DNA of 64,000 nt from Rheinheimera sp. (GCA_003543135.1 DPJG01000001.1:102229-166228), one strand, 5' to 3'; positions 27,126 to 35,568 are shown, counted from the stretch's first letter. Notes: generated by a model not told the origin, from the sequence alone. Numbers and translations are program-made.

Positions 27126-27378
27126 TCGGCTGATACGGCAATCCCTCTGAGTTGGATTTGCTGCTGTTATGATGTTGTAAAACTCAGAGAGTGGCACTGC
27201 GGCAGGCGAGGGGGAGCGAAACTTCTGTATTTGAGGGACTTTGGTATCGCGGGCGCGAGGTTTAGCTCTCACTCTAAATGGTTTAGCATAAGGCAAAATC
27301 AAGTGCTGATCCTGTTTGCCCTACTCAACCAATAACACAAACCAACAGACAAACCAACAGTGCTAACAGGGTCACAAC

Positions 27379-27487
27379 AGGGTCAGGTCTTGCCTTTTTC
27401 CTTTGAGTTAAATTTGTATTAGCAGCTCGAAGTCTGGCCTTTTACCGCAAATGAATTACGACCAGGCAAAACACAAGACCTGACCCT
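27379..27487. repeat. REP/MITE-like element bounded by 14-base inverted repeats
   Basis: AGGGTCAGGTCTTG (27379-27392) and its exact reverse complement CAAGACCTGACCCT (27474-27487) bracket about 80 bases, with weaker pairing inside (GCCTTTTT against AGGCAAAA). GGGTCAGGTCTTG-type repeats are familiar to me from intergenic REP elements near transposase genes in gammaproteobacteria. No transposase lies nearby. Confidence 0.6.
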
Positions 27488-27704
27488 ATGCTGCTGTTCC
27501 TTGTACCTCTGCCCCTTCAAAGTTCAGTAGCACTCTTCGGGAAAATTCAGCGTCGCTGTTTGCTATCAGGTGATGGCTGGTATCACAACAGCAGCTCTGC
27601 TTTTGCCCGGCATTCATGGCTCAATAACAGCGAATTTTCGCATAAAGCTTTGCAAAGCGTTTAAATGTGCTCACACTAAGAAAAAGTGCCAAAACGAGGC
27701 TGTA

Positions 27705-28475
27705 ATGGAATTTCCGAGTCAAATCAAACAACAAAGTTGTATGGACTGCTTAAGTGGGAAGTCATTGGGGTTTGAGATCCGCATGGCATTTCAGCCCATC
27801 ATCGACTGGCAAACACGGCAGGTTGCAGGTTACGAAGCGCTGGTGCGTGGGCCTTTGGGTGAAGGCGCCGGTTGGGTGTTTGAACGTATTAACGAACAAA
27901 ACAAATATTATTTTGACCAGGCCTGTCGGGTCAAAGCCATTGAAACCGCCTCTAAGCTTGGTCTTGATAAAATGCTCAGCATCAATTTTTTACCCAATGC
28001 GGTGTATAACCCCGAAACCTGTATTCGCGCCACTATTGAAGCGGCCGATATGTTTGGTTTTGATATCCGCAATATTATGTTTGAAGTGACCGAAAGTGAG
28101 CAGATTGTTGATCATAAAAAGCTGCTGAAGATTTTCGACAGTTACGCCAAAAGAGGGTTTATTACCGCTATTGATGATTTTGGCTCTGGTTATGCTGACT
28201 TATCCTGGCTGGAATCGTTACGGCCCAGAGTGCTGAAACTGGATATGGGGCTTATCCGCGATATCAACCAGCATCCGGCCAAACAGCAGCTGGTGGCGGA
28301 TGTGCAAAAGCTTTGTCTGGATATGGGCACAGAGGTATTGGCCGAAGGCATAGAACATCAAGCCGAACTGGATTATCTGGCTGGCGTCGGCATTCGTTAT
28401 TTTCAGGGGTATTATTTTGCCAGGCCAGCGCTTGAGCAGTTAATCCGCACTGATGAGATAGCTGCATTGCAGTAA
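27705..28475 (+). CDS. Stand-alone EAL-domain cyclic-di-GMP phosphodiesterase
   Basis: A 256-residue soluble protein that is almost all EAL domain (about 22-250). The catalytic set is complete: EALVRG (E-A-L), INFLPN (Asn), FEVTES (Glu), DDFGSGYADL (Asp-Asp), VLKLDM (Lys), LAEGIE (Glu) and YFQGYYFARP (Gln). Active hydrolysis of cyclic di-GMP to pGpG is therefore likely, which would favour motility over biofilm. No sensor or GGDEF domain is attached. Only a short N-terminal segment with two cysteines (QSCMDCLSG) precedes it. GAGG before ATG 27705 supports this start over one at 27570. Confidence 0.9.
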   Translation: MEFPSQIKQQSCMDCLSGKSLGFEIRMAFQPIIDWQTRQVAGYEALVRGPLGEGAGWVFERINEQNKYYFDQACRVKAIETASKLGLDKMLSINFLPNAVYNPETCIRATIEAADMFGFDIRNIMFEVTESEQIVDHKKLLKIFDSYAKRGFITAIDDFGSGYADLSWLESLRPRVLKLDMGLIRDINQHPAKQQLVADVQKLCLDMGTEVLAEGIEHQAELDYLAGVGIRYFQGYYFARPALEQLIRTDEIAALQ

Positions 28476-28532
28476 TGCTTAAGGTGCATATTCTGGCTGA
28501 GGTTCTGCGGCTTCGTTGTCCTGCTTGTGCAT

Positions 28533-28970
28533 TTAGCCAGCCTGGTCATTGAGTTTTTGCCACACTTCTTTAATCAGCACACCATCTTCCATACCCTGAT
28601 GTAACCATTGATTGCCGCTGAGCTGACACTGAAAGTGATAAGTTTTGCTCTGTAACCGCGGCAGTGATGCCGCTTCCACCTGTTCGTGATAGCCCAAGCT
28701 GTCGGTATAAAAAGTACCGGTAGCAGCCACCTCAAATTTGCCGTCGGGTTGCCAGGTGATAAAACTAAAATGCCGTCCGGCAATCAGTTTGCGGCTCAAG
28801 GTGCTTTGCTGTTTAATTTCTGCCAGCAGTTTGCCATTGGCATCCAGATAAAGCGCTGATTCTAACTGCCAGCTACCCTGCAACAGTGCCGCGCTGCATT
28901 TACTCTGTGCTGGCTGCTCAGTTTCAGTGGCCAAAGCTGCGGTGGCATTCAAAGTAAAGGCCAATAACAA
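28533..28970 (-). CDS. Exported lipocalin-like protein
   Basis: A secreted protein of 145 residues from TTG 28970. A hydrophobic signal (ending near ALATE) leads into QGSWQLESALYLDANGKLL, the beginning of a lipocalin-like beta barrel, then FITWQPDGKFEVAATGTFYT. A disulfide is likely between the two mature cysteines. The start is uncertain: TTG 28970 removes the charged part of the signal. The frame stays open upstream to CTG 29015 (LNRTIFFARKPHKLALLLAF), which has AGGA eight bases before it. The ligand and role are unknown. Confidence 0.65.
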   Translation of the reverse strand: MLLAFTLNATAALATETEQPAQSKCSAALLQGSWQLESALYLDANGKLLAEIKQQSTLSRKLIAGRHFSFITWQPDGKFEVAATGTFYTDSLGYHEQVEAASLPRLQSKTYHFQCQLSGNQWLHQGMEDGVLIKEVWQKLNDQAG

Positions 28971-29197
28971 AGCCAGCTTGTGTGGCTTCCGGGCAAAAAA
29001 AATTGTTCTGTTCAGACTGGTTATCCTGCTGCTTTTTGTTGGTGTAAAGAAGCTAACTTGCCAACAATATTTAATAAAAACAACAGTTTTTATCTAATAC
29101 CTGATCTCAGGCTTACAGCACCAGGCCCTTGCAGCATCTGGCAATTGAGCTCAGGCTATGCCTACAATGCAGGCATCCGGATGTCTGAGGGGAAGTT

Positions 29198-30376
29198 ATG
29201 AAGATCGCAAGTAAAATTGTGCATGCTGGCCGCGATAAAAAATGGACGGGTTACAGCGTAAACGTGCCCGTGGTGCGGGCCTCCACTGTGGTGTTTGAGA
29301 CCGTCAGTGAACTCAAACATGCCACAGCCAAAAGAGGCGAGCAGGTACCTTATTATGGCCGCCGTGGTACCCAAACTCATTTTGCTTTTAGTGACGCCAT
29401 TTGTGAGCTGGAGGGCGGCGCCGGTTGTGCTTTATATCCTTGTGGTGCAGCTGCTATCAGTGGTGCTTTGCTGGCATTTTTACAAAGCGGTGACCATTTG
29501 CTGATGGTGGATTCGGTGTATGAACCCACCCGGGCTTTGTGCGATAAGCTTCTGAAAAACCTCGGTATTGAAACCACTTATTATGACCCTCTGGTTGGCG
29601 CTGGTATCAAGGCGTTAATCCGCCCCAACACCAAAGTGATTTTCCTCGAGTCACCCGGTTCTATTACCATGGAAGTGCAGGACGTGCCGGCTATTTGTGC
29701 TGTGGCCAAACAGCATAATGTACTGGTGATGCTGGATAACACCTGGGCTTCCCCTGTGTTGTTTAAACCTTTTGCCCATGGTGTGGATGTGTCGATTCAG
29801 GCGGCCACTAAATATATTGTTGGCCACTCTGATGTGATGCTGGGTACGGCCAGCGCCAACGAAAAATACTGGCCGCAGCTGCGGGAAGCCAGTTATTTGC
29901 TGGGTTATTGCGCGTCGGCCGATGATGTGTATCTGGCCGCACGGGGTTTAAGAACTATTGGCGTGCGGCTGGCGCAGCATCAGCAAAATACCGCGCAGGT
30001 ACTGGCGTACCTGCAGCAAAGGCCGGAAATAGCCCGTATTTTGCACCCGTCTTTGCCCGACCATCCGGGACACGCTGAATTTACACGTGATTTTAGCGGC
30101 AGTAATGGTTTGTTATCGCTGGTACTGAAACAGGGCGACGCCAAAGCTGTGACTGCTTTTGTGGAAGGCATGCAGTTTTTTAAAATGGGTTTTTCCTGGG
30201 GCGGTTATGAAAGTCTGGTGACTTTTAATCTGAATTTACAAAGTATCAGAACTGCTACCCTCTGGCCTTATACCGGCCCTGTGATCCGGCTGCATATTGG
30301 CCTGGAAGATCCAACCGATTTAATTGCGGATTTAGCCGCGGCTTTTGAGCGTTTTAACAACACTCTGGCGTCCTGA
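29198..30376 (+). CDS. metC: Cystathionine beta-lyase
   Basis: A 392-residue Cys/Met-metabolism PLP enzyme that splits cystathionine into homocysteine, pyruvate and ammonia. The PLP lysine is Lys205 in AATKYIVGHSDVMLG. YYGRRGTQTHFAF binds the phosphate from the neighbouring subunit, and GFSWGGYESL is typical of the MetC branch rather than MetB or MetZ. The start MKIASKIVHAGRDKKWT follows GAGGGGAA. The gene stands alone, divergent from the lipocalin-like gene. Confidence 0.93.
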   Translation: MKIASKIVHAGRDKKWTGYSVNVPVVRASTVVFETVSELKHATAKRGEQVPYYGRRGTQTHFAFSDAICELEGGAGCALYPCGAAAISGALLAFLQSGDHLLMVDSVYEPTRALCDKLLKNLGIETTYYDPLVGAGIKALIRPNTKVIFLESPGSITMEVQDVPAICAVAKQHNVLVMLDNTWASPVLFKPFAHGVDVSIQAATKYIVGHSDVMLGTASANEKYWPQLREASYLLGYCASADDVYLAARGLRTIGVRLAQHQQNTAQVLAYLQQRPEIARILHPSLPDHPGHAEFTRDFSGSNGLLSLVLKQGDAKAVTAFVEGMQFFKMGFSWGGYESLVTFNLNLQSIRTATLWPYTGPVIRLHIGLEDPTDLIADLAAAFERFNNTLAS

Positions 30377-30486
30377 GTCTGAACGCTTCGCGACGCACTT
30401 CTGCGGCATCAGGATAAACCGGGGGCCGCAGCCAGCAATCTTGGCTATAGTGATATTTATCTGATAAAGCTTAGGAAATGGTTGTG

Positions 30487-31242
30487 ATGCGCTCGGGCTT
30501 GTTGCTGTTATCTTTACTGTTTTTTTGTGCCCGGCTGGCGGCGGATCCGTGCCCGGCTGAGTTTCGGATGCCTTATAACAGCAGCTGGGCGCCTTATGTG
30601 GAAGTGCACGACGAGTCGGTCACAGGCACTGACATTGAACTGATTCGAAATCTGCTCAGTGGCGCAGGTGCTGAACTGAAGTTGGTGCCGCTGCCGGAAT
30701 CGCGGGCGCTCAGTCAGCTGGCGCAGGGGCAGGTGGACATAATTTTTGCCGCTTCTTATACCAAAGAGCGGGCTGAATATGCCTGGTTTTCCAAAGCTTA
30801 CCGTACTGAAACAAATCAACTGATAGTGCATAAACAGCTGCTGCAGACCTACCCGCAAATCAACGACAAAGCAGGTTTTTTAGCGCTGGCAGCACGCCGG
30901 CTGGCCGGTGCTTATAACCCCAAAGGTTATTACGGTGAAGAGTTTGAGCAGCTCAAACAATTGCCGCAGGTGATGCAACGCTCGTTGGCTATATTTGATG
31001 CAGAGCAGCGGCTGGAACTGGTATTAAGCCAGCGCGCCGACTACAGCATAGTAGACAGCCAGTGGCTTTTGCAGCGCCAGGCGCAACAGGGAGAATTACC
31101 GGCGCTGGCGGTGCTGCCCTTTGTGTTATATCAGGCCGATATCCATTTGATGTTCAGCAAAAAAACCATCACGGCGGCCTGTGTCAAAAAGCTCAATGCG
31201 CTGCTAAAACCACTCAAACCGCTCAAGCCGCTCAAGCCATAG
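30487..31242 (+). CDS. Periplasmic solute-binding protein (SBP_bac_3 type), solo
   Basis: About 251 residues: a signal peptide (about 1-18), then the two-lobe type-3 binding fold with GTDIELIRNLLSGAGAELKLVPLPESRALSQLAQGQVDIIFAASYTKERAEYAWFS and FVLYQADIHLMFSK. No permease or ATPase gene is near, so a sensing role or a shared transporter is possible. The C-terminus is four copies of Leu-Lys-Pro, coded by nine-base units at 31204-31239. ATG 30478 is too close to the AGGA site. GTG 30484 or ATG 30487 fits better, and the latter is used. Confidence 0.8.
   Translation: MRSGLLLLSLLFFCARLAADPCPAEFRMPYNSSWAPYVEVHDESVTGTDIELIRNLLSGAGAELKLVPLPESRALSQLAQGQVDIIFAASYTKERAEYAWFSKAYRTETNQLIVHKQLLQTYPQINDKAGFLALAARRLAGAYNPKGYYGEEFEQLKQLPQVMQRSLAIFDAEQRLELVLSQRADYSIVDSQWLLQRQAQQGELPALAVLPFVLYQADIHLMFSKKTITAACVKKLNALLKPLKPLKPLKP
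31204..31239 (+). repeat. Four nine-base tandem repeats coding Leu-Lys-Pro
   Basis: Units CTAAAACCA, CTCAAACCG, CTCAAGCCG and CTCAAGCCA run in frame to the stop codon of the solute-binding protein gene. Copy number may vary by slippage. Confidence 0.85.
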
Positions 31243-31266
31243 GCAAGCTGGTTCGCAAGCCTGAGG

Positions 31267-31965
31267 TTACTTCAAAAAATTTTCTACATCTTCACCGGTC
31301 AGTTTGCCAATCTGACTGAATAAATACCAAAGTGCCGCCATCATTAACACCATGCTGGGCAGGGCAATCACCGGGTAACTCAGTGCTGTCATCCGGCCCA
31401 GTTCTTCGTTATAGGCTGTGGTGCCGGGTGGGCTGACTAAAATCCATTTGGCGAGCAGATAATTCAGCAGCGACGACACAAAAAAGGAACCAGCCAATAA
31501 CTGGTTGGTGACATTCATTTTTTGCTCAAAAGCTGCAGTGTTATTGGTTTTGGCCAGTGCCGCCTGCAGTTTTTCCATATTCAACAGCTGGGCATTTTCC
31601 AGCATGGCTTTGATCAAATGAAATTTGCTGTGCTGACTGAACCACACCAATAAACCAATAATGCCGGGTACGGCCGCTTCTTTAATGGCGATATATTTGG
31701 GGTCCAGCTGCAGCAGGCTCATACCGCCGGTCAGCAACACCGAAATTAACCCCACCACCGAAAAAAAGTTTATTTTGCCCGACTGTTTTAACTCCCACAG
31801 GCCATAACCAATAGGGAAACACAGCGCCACCACTAAACCCCAGACCGGGCCTAAATAAGCTTCGGTGCTGAATTTACTGAGAATAATTACCGGAATTGCA
31901 ATATTAAACAGAAGGTTAGGAAGAAGGCCTTGCGACTTTTTTTCGGCTGGTACGGACTGCGACAT
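31267..31965 (-). CDS. VC0807-family integral membrane protein
   Basis: A 232-residue protein with about six membrane helices (around 18-35, 40-60, 68-85, 95-112, 155-178 and 195-220). LLFNIAIPVIILSKFS and LGPVWGLVVALCFPIGYGLWEL match the VC0807 family of unknown function as I recall it. The ATG at 31965 has GAGG seven bases upstream. A start at 31983 is less likely. It is convergent with the solute-binding protein gene (24 bases apart). Confidence 0.78.
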   Translation of the reverse strand: MSQSVPAEKKSQGLLPNLLFNIAIPVIILSKFSTEAYLGPVWGLVVALCFPIGYGLWELKQSGKINFFSVVGLISVLLTGGMSLLQLDPKYIAIKEAAVPGIIGLLVWFSQHSKFHLIKAMLENAQLLNMEKLQAALAKTNNTAAFEQKMNVTNQLLAGSFFVSSLLNYLLAKWILVSPPGTTAYNEELGRMTALSYPVIALPSMVLMMAALWYLFSQIGKLTGEDVENFLK

Positions 31966-32034
31966 AATCAAACCTCGAAGCAAACAACGGCTGAAACTTT
32001 GGGTTCAGCCTGACAGCGCCTTTTTACCATAGTC

Positions 32035-32700
32035 TCAGTCAGGATTGCTATCAGCCTGAGTTTGGCTTTTTACTGCAGCATCGGCCGATGCTGGCCTGGC
32101 CAGCTGAAAATTATCCGGCTGCCGGCTGTGGCTATACCACAAGCCCCCTAACCTGGCTAACAGGTCCAGTTCGTTGTGCCTGAGTTTGTGCTGATCGTCC
32201 AGCAGCGCATCGGCAATATCGATACATAACACTTCGGCCAGCAGGATATCGCAGCTGGGCTGGTGCGCCGGGTAGGGCGTCAGACTCACGACTTTGCACT
32301 CAAAACTAACAGGGCTGGCGGCCACTTTTGCTGGTCGCACTTGTTGTGACGGTATGGTGTTGATGTTCAGCGCGTCGATTTCGCTGACATTTTTGGCAAA
32401 GCTGGCGGCAGTGGCATTCATCAGGCCAGCCAGTTCGGGTGTCACCAGATGCACCACCAGTTCCGGGCACAGCTGCAAATTGCGGCTGCTGTCTTTTTGG
32501 CTGCCATCGGCATGACGGTTAATCGAAATCATCAAAGTTGGTGGTTGGTCGGTCACCAGCTGAAAAAAGCTAAAAGGCGCCAGATTGCTGTGGCCCTTAT
32601 CATCACAACTGCTGAGCCAGGCAATAGGCCTTGGCACCACAGTGCCGGCCAGCAAAGGGTAAAGTCGCTCGGGCGGCATCTTTGCACAATCAAAAATCAT
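32035..32700 (-). CDS. Flavin reductase-like FMN-binding protein
   Basis: A 221-residue protein with a split-barrel flavin-binding domain (about 8-185). GTVVPRPIAWLSSCDDKGHSNLAPFSFFQLVTDQPPTLMISI is the family signature for FMN binding. A polar Ala/Gln tail (about 195-221) is extra. Members supply reduced flavin to monooxygenases or act on their own. No partner monooxygenase is adjacent. Confidence 0.85.
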   Translation of the reverse strand: MIFDCAKMPPERLYPLLAGTVVPRPIAWLSSCDDKGHSNLAPFSFFQLVTDQPPTLMISINRHADGSQKDSSRNLQLCPELVVHLVTPELAGLMNATAASFAKNVSEIDALNINTIPSQQVRPAKVAASPVSFECKVVSLTPYPAHQPSCDILLAEVLCIDIADALLDDQHKLRHNELDLLARLGGLWYSHSRQPDNFQLARPASADAAVKSQTQADSNPD

Positions 32701-32784
32701 CTGAGGGTCCTGTTCTGTGGTTTATTAAAAAACAAGTGTTGCCGGGCACTGACAGAAAAATATAGAAAAAAACTGGCAATTATT

Positions 32785-32838
32785 ACTGTGTGGTGCATAG
32801 TATATGCTGTGTGTCATACAGTGTGTGGCGCACAGTAT
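32785..32838 (+). promoter_or_regulatory. Imperfect direct repeats upstream of the PadR gene, likely operator
   Basis: CTGTGTGGTGCATAGTAT (32786-32803) recurs as GTGTGTGGCGCACAGTAT (32821-32838), 15 of 18 bases alike, 35 bases apart. The first copy also contains the dyad GCATA-GTA-TATGC (32795-32807). The placement 100-150 bases before the padR-like ATG suggests autoregulation. Confidence 0.5.
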
Positions 32839-32936
32839 TGTTCAGTGGCTTTTTATCAGCGGCAGTCTGGTGAAAGTGCCGTCTGCAGACAACTTAACAC
32901 GACACGCAGTGGGGTGTCAGTGATACAGGAACAACA

Positions 32937-33269
32937 ATGACAGAAAGCCGGTTGGACAAAATGCGGGGTGAGCTCAGGCGCGGTGTACTGGTGCTGGCCG
33001 TGCTGGCGTCATTAAAACAGCCTCATTATGGCTATTCGCTGCGTAAACAGCTGCTCGACAATGGCATCGACATTGACGAAGGCACTTTATATCCGCTGGT
33101 GCGGCGTTTGGCCGAGCAGGGTTTACTCGACAGTGAATGGCAACAGGCAGAAGGACGGGAGCGGCGTTATTACCAGCTGTCGGCTGAGGGGGCGCAGCTG
33201 CTGCAACAACTGGCCGCAGAATGGCAGTTACTGAACGGCGCTCTGGCCAACTTAGTGGAGAATATCTGA
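32937..33269 (+). CDS. PadR-family transcriptional regulator
   Basis: A 110-residue winged-helix regulator of the short PadR type. RGVLVLAVLASLKQPHYGYSLRKQL (helices 1-2), DIDEGTLYPLVRRLAEQGLLDSEW (recognition helix) and GRERRYYQLSAEG (wing) are clear, followed by one dimerisation helix. It overlaps the next gene, a HAAS-domain membrane protein, by one base. PadR-HAAS pairs often act together in envelope stress or antimicrobial response. Confidence 0.92.
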   Translation: MTESRLDKMRGELRRGVLVLAVLASLKQPHYGYSLRKQLLDNGIDIDEGTLYPLVRRLAEQGLLDSEWQQAEGRERRYYQLSAEGAQLLQQLAAEWQLLNGALANLVENI

Positions 33270-34237
33270 TGGAACTTGTACAACGATATGTCAGCGCCGT
33301 GCAGCGCTATTTACCCGAGGAGCAACAAGCCGCTATTGGCCGTGAGCTCAGCGCCGATATTGCCGATAAAATTGCCCATCAGTCGGAAGAAGCCGGCCGG
33401 AGATTAACCGACAGTGAAATTGCTGCGCTGCTGCAAGAATGGGGGCATCCACGCAGAGTGGCCAGCCAGTATGTGCCACCACAGCCGCTGGTCAGCAGTG
33501 AGCTGATGCCACTGTACTGGCAGGTGTTGAAGCTGGTGCTGGCCTTGCTGTTTGTCTGGCAGGTGCTGGGCGCCAGTATGACGCTGCTACAGGCCGAACA
33601 GCTCAGGCCAGTGCAGTTTATATTGCAGCTGACAGTTGGCTTTTTTGACGAAGCCGCCACAGCTTTTATGGTGATCACACTGATTTTTTATGCACAACAG
33701 TTCGGTGGCCCGCTGCAAGGCTGGGTGCAGCAGGCAAAGTGGCAAGCGACTGATTTGCCGCCGGTTGAACGGCCATGGCAGCAGATTGGGCTGGGTGACA
33801 GTATCACCGAGCTTGCCACTACCGGCTTTTTATTGTTGTTGTTCTGGTATCCGCTGTGGATGCCTGCTGAAACTCTGGCGGGGCTTAGAGTGGTGCTTAG
33901 TGATGTAGTGCAACAACAGCGGCCGGTGATCACCGTTTTATTGTTGCTATCTGTGGCTTTTAGCATCTGGTGCTGGTTAAAACCTTATTGGCAGCAGGCA
34001 ACACTCTGGGTGAATCTGGCTTTAAACCTGGCTTTTATCTGTTTGCTGGCCTGGCTGGCGAGTCTGGATGCCATAGTGGCCGGCACAGCACAGCCACTGC
34101 CTGAGTTACTGGAGCTGTCTGACATTAACAGAGTACTGAAACACAGCGCCTGGCTTGTTGGGCTTTATCTGCTGTATGAAACAGGGCGTGACCTGTACCG
34201 GTTGTGGCAGCTGAAAAAACCGGCCAGCGCCGCATAA
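33269..34237 (+). CDS. HAAS-domain (DUF1700-like) membrane protein
   Basis: A 322-residue protein. The N-terminal HAAS helical domain (about 1-65, YVSAVQRYLPEEQQAAIGRELSADIADKI and LLQEWGHPRRVASQY) is followed by about six membrane helices from residue 85 onward. The domain is thought to interact with a PadR-like regulator. The ATG overlaps the padR-like stop (TGATG), which fixes the start. An upstream ATG at 33221 lies inside the regulator gene and is rejected. Confidence 0.85.
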   Translation: MELVQRYVSAVQRYLPEEQQAAIGRELSADIADKIAHQSEEAGRRLTDSEIAALLQEWGHPRRVASQYVPPQPLVSSELMPLYWQVLKLVLALLFVWQVLGASMTLLQAEQLRPVQFILQLTVGFFDEAATAFMVITLIFYAQQFGGPLQGWVQQAKWQATDLPPVERPWQQIGLGDSITELATTGFLLLLFWYPLWMPAETLAGLRVVLSDVVQQQRPVITVLLLLSVAFSIWCWLKPYWQQATLWVNLALNLAFICLLAWLASLDAIVAGTAQPLPELLELSDINRVLKHSAWLVGLYLLYETGRDLYRLWQLKKPASAA

Positions 34238-34621
34238 CAGCAGACATTTTAACGGGGGCCTGCCAGAGTTTTGGGGCGCTTTGACTGGCACTTTTGCAAA
34301 GGTTCCGGCAGGCTCTTAAGCAGGCATTCTGGCGGCCACTCAGGCAAACACCGGGCCAGGTAATTGAAAAGGCATCAGTTTTTCTTGTTGAGCAGTTGGG
34401 GAAAAACTCAACAAGAACTCTGGTGTTAAAGCGAAGCGTTCTCAATTACATGTTTATGATTTTATTCATGTTTTTTAAAAATTAAAACTCGACATTCCGC
34501 TATCTCCGACTAAAATAGTCAACATTTCCGGCGGGTTTTGCCGTGCTGTTCAGCCTATTCTGCTCTGAGGCTGATGCTGATGTTAAATCCGACTTTTAAT
34601 CTGACGTGCAGGAGCCCCACC
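34238..34621. other. 384-base intergenic region with an 11-base-pair hairpin
   Basis: No gene is supported. TTCTTGTTGAG (34382-34392) pairs perfectly with CTCAACAAGAA (34407-34417) around a 14-base loop. There is no T run, so a standard terminator is doubtful. AT-rich sequence at 34440-34520 likely holds the bacterioferritin promoter, but no convincing Fur box could be placed by eye. Confidence 0.45.
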
Positions 34622-35101
34622 ATGAAAGGCCATCCGGCGGTAATTACCGCATTAAATGACGTGCTGACGTCCGAACTGACCTCCATCAACCAGTATTTTT
34701 TGCATGCCCGCATTTATAAAAACTGGGGTTTGGCTGAGCTGAACAATGTCTGTTACAAAAAGTCGATCCGCGATATGAAACAAGCCGACGAGCTGATAGA
34801 GCGGGTGTTGTTTTTGGAAGGTTTACCAAATTTACAGGCGCTTGGCCGTTTGCGCATTGGTGAAGACACCGAAGAAATGCTGCAGTGTGATCTGGATTTT
34901 GAACTGGAGCAGTTGCCGCTGTTAAAACAAGCCATTGCGCTCTGTGAAAAAGAGCAGGACTACGTCAGCCGCGAAATTCTGCAGGAAATTCTGGAACATG
35001 AAGAAGAACATATTGATTGGATCAATGCCCAGCAGTATCAGATCAGTGTGATGGGGCTGGCCAATTATCTGCAAAGCAAACTGGGTGAAGGAGACAAATA
35101 A
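34622..35101 (+). CDS. bfr: Bacterioferritin subunit, heme-binding type
   Basis: A 159-residue four-helix bacterioferritin. Met52, the heme iron ligand, is present (IRDMKQ). The ferroxidase centre is incomplete: Glu18, Glu94, Glu127 and His130 are there, but the positions of Glu51 and His54 hold Asp51 and Gln54. This pattern fits a subunit that brings heme for iron release while a partner oxidises Fe(II). AGGAG precedes the ATG. The stop overlaps the start of the second bacterioferritin gene by one base. Confidence 0.9.
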   Translation: MKGHPAVITALNDVLTSELTSINQYFLHARIYKNWGLAELNNVCYKKSIRDMKQADELIERVLFLEGLPNLQALGRLRIGEDTEEMLQCDLDFELEQLPLLKQAIALCEKEQDYVSREILQEILEHEEEHIDWINAQQYQISVMGLANYLQSKLGEGDK

Positions 35102-35568
35102 TGCAAGGCAAACAACAAATTATCGACGCGCTGAACACCCTGCTTGCCAATGAACTCAGTGCCATGGATCAGTATTTTATCCATTCGCGCATGTATAAAG
35201 ACTGGGGCTTGCACAAGTTATTTGAGCGCATCGACCACGAAGTGGAAGACGAAAAAGGCCATGCTTCGTTAATTATTGAACGGATTTTATTCCTCGAAGG
35301 CACACCGGATATGGTCACCCGCGACGGTTTGCAAATTGGCTCCGACGTACCTTCAATGCTGCAAAACGACTTAAACGTGGAATACGCAGTAGGCGCTTTA
35401 TTAAAAAAGACCATCGCTTTATGCGAACAGCAGCAGGATTATGTCACCCGCACTATGCTGCAAACCCTGCTGGATGACACTGAAAACGACCATGCGCACT
35501 GGTTGGAACAGCAACTGCGGCAAATTAACATGCTGGGTTTACCCAACTATTTACAGTCACAACTGTAA
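35101..35568 (+). CDS. bfr: Bacterioferritin subunit, ferroxidase type
   Basis: A 155-residue bacterioferritin. The ferroxidase ligands are all visible: Glu18, Glu51, His54 (VEDEKGH), Glu94, and Glu128 with His131 (one residue shifted by an insertion). Position 52, the heme ligand, is Lys instead of Met, so this subunit alone should not bind heme. With the previous gene it forms a natural pair, most likely one mixed 24-mer shell. The ATG overlaps the preceding TAA (TAATG), which couples their translation. Confidence 0.92.
   Translation: MQGKQQIIDALNTLLANELSAMDQYFIHSRMYKDWGLHKLFERIDHEVEDEKGHASLIIERILFLEGTPDMVTRDGLQIGSDVPSMLQNDLNVEYAVGALLKKTIALCEQQQDYVTRTMLQTLLDDTENDHAHWLEQQLRQINMLGLPNYLQSQL

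Larger units (their letters stand above)
27032..27704. other. 673-base gene-free region with palindromes and a REP-like repeat
   Basis: No coding sequence is convincing. The region holds the palindromes at 27086-27097 and 27100-27125, and the inverted-repeat element at 27379-27487. A direct doubling of ACAGGGTCA occurs just before the left arm of that element. The promoters of ubiD (leftward) and of the EAL gene (rightward) must also lie here. Confidence 0.6.

Noticed and set aside
32795-32807. GCATA-GTA-TATGC as a canonical PadR operator
   Set aside because: The dyad is real, but I cannot match it to a defined PadR consensus by eye, so it is only reported as part of the direct-repeat region.
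34440-34520. Fur box upstream of the bacterioferritin genes
   Set aside because: The AT-rich sequence has ATG/CAT words, but no 19-base match to the Fur consensus good enough to claim.
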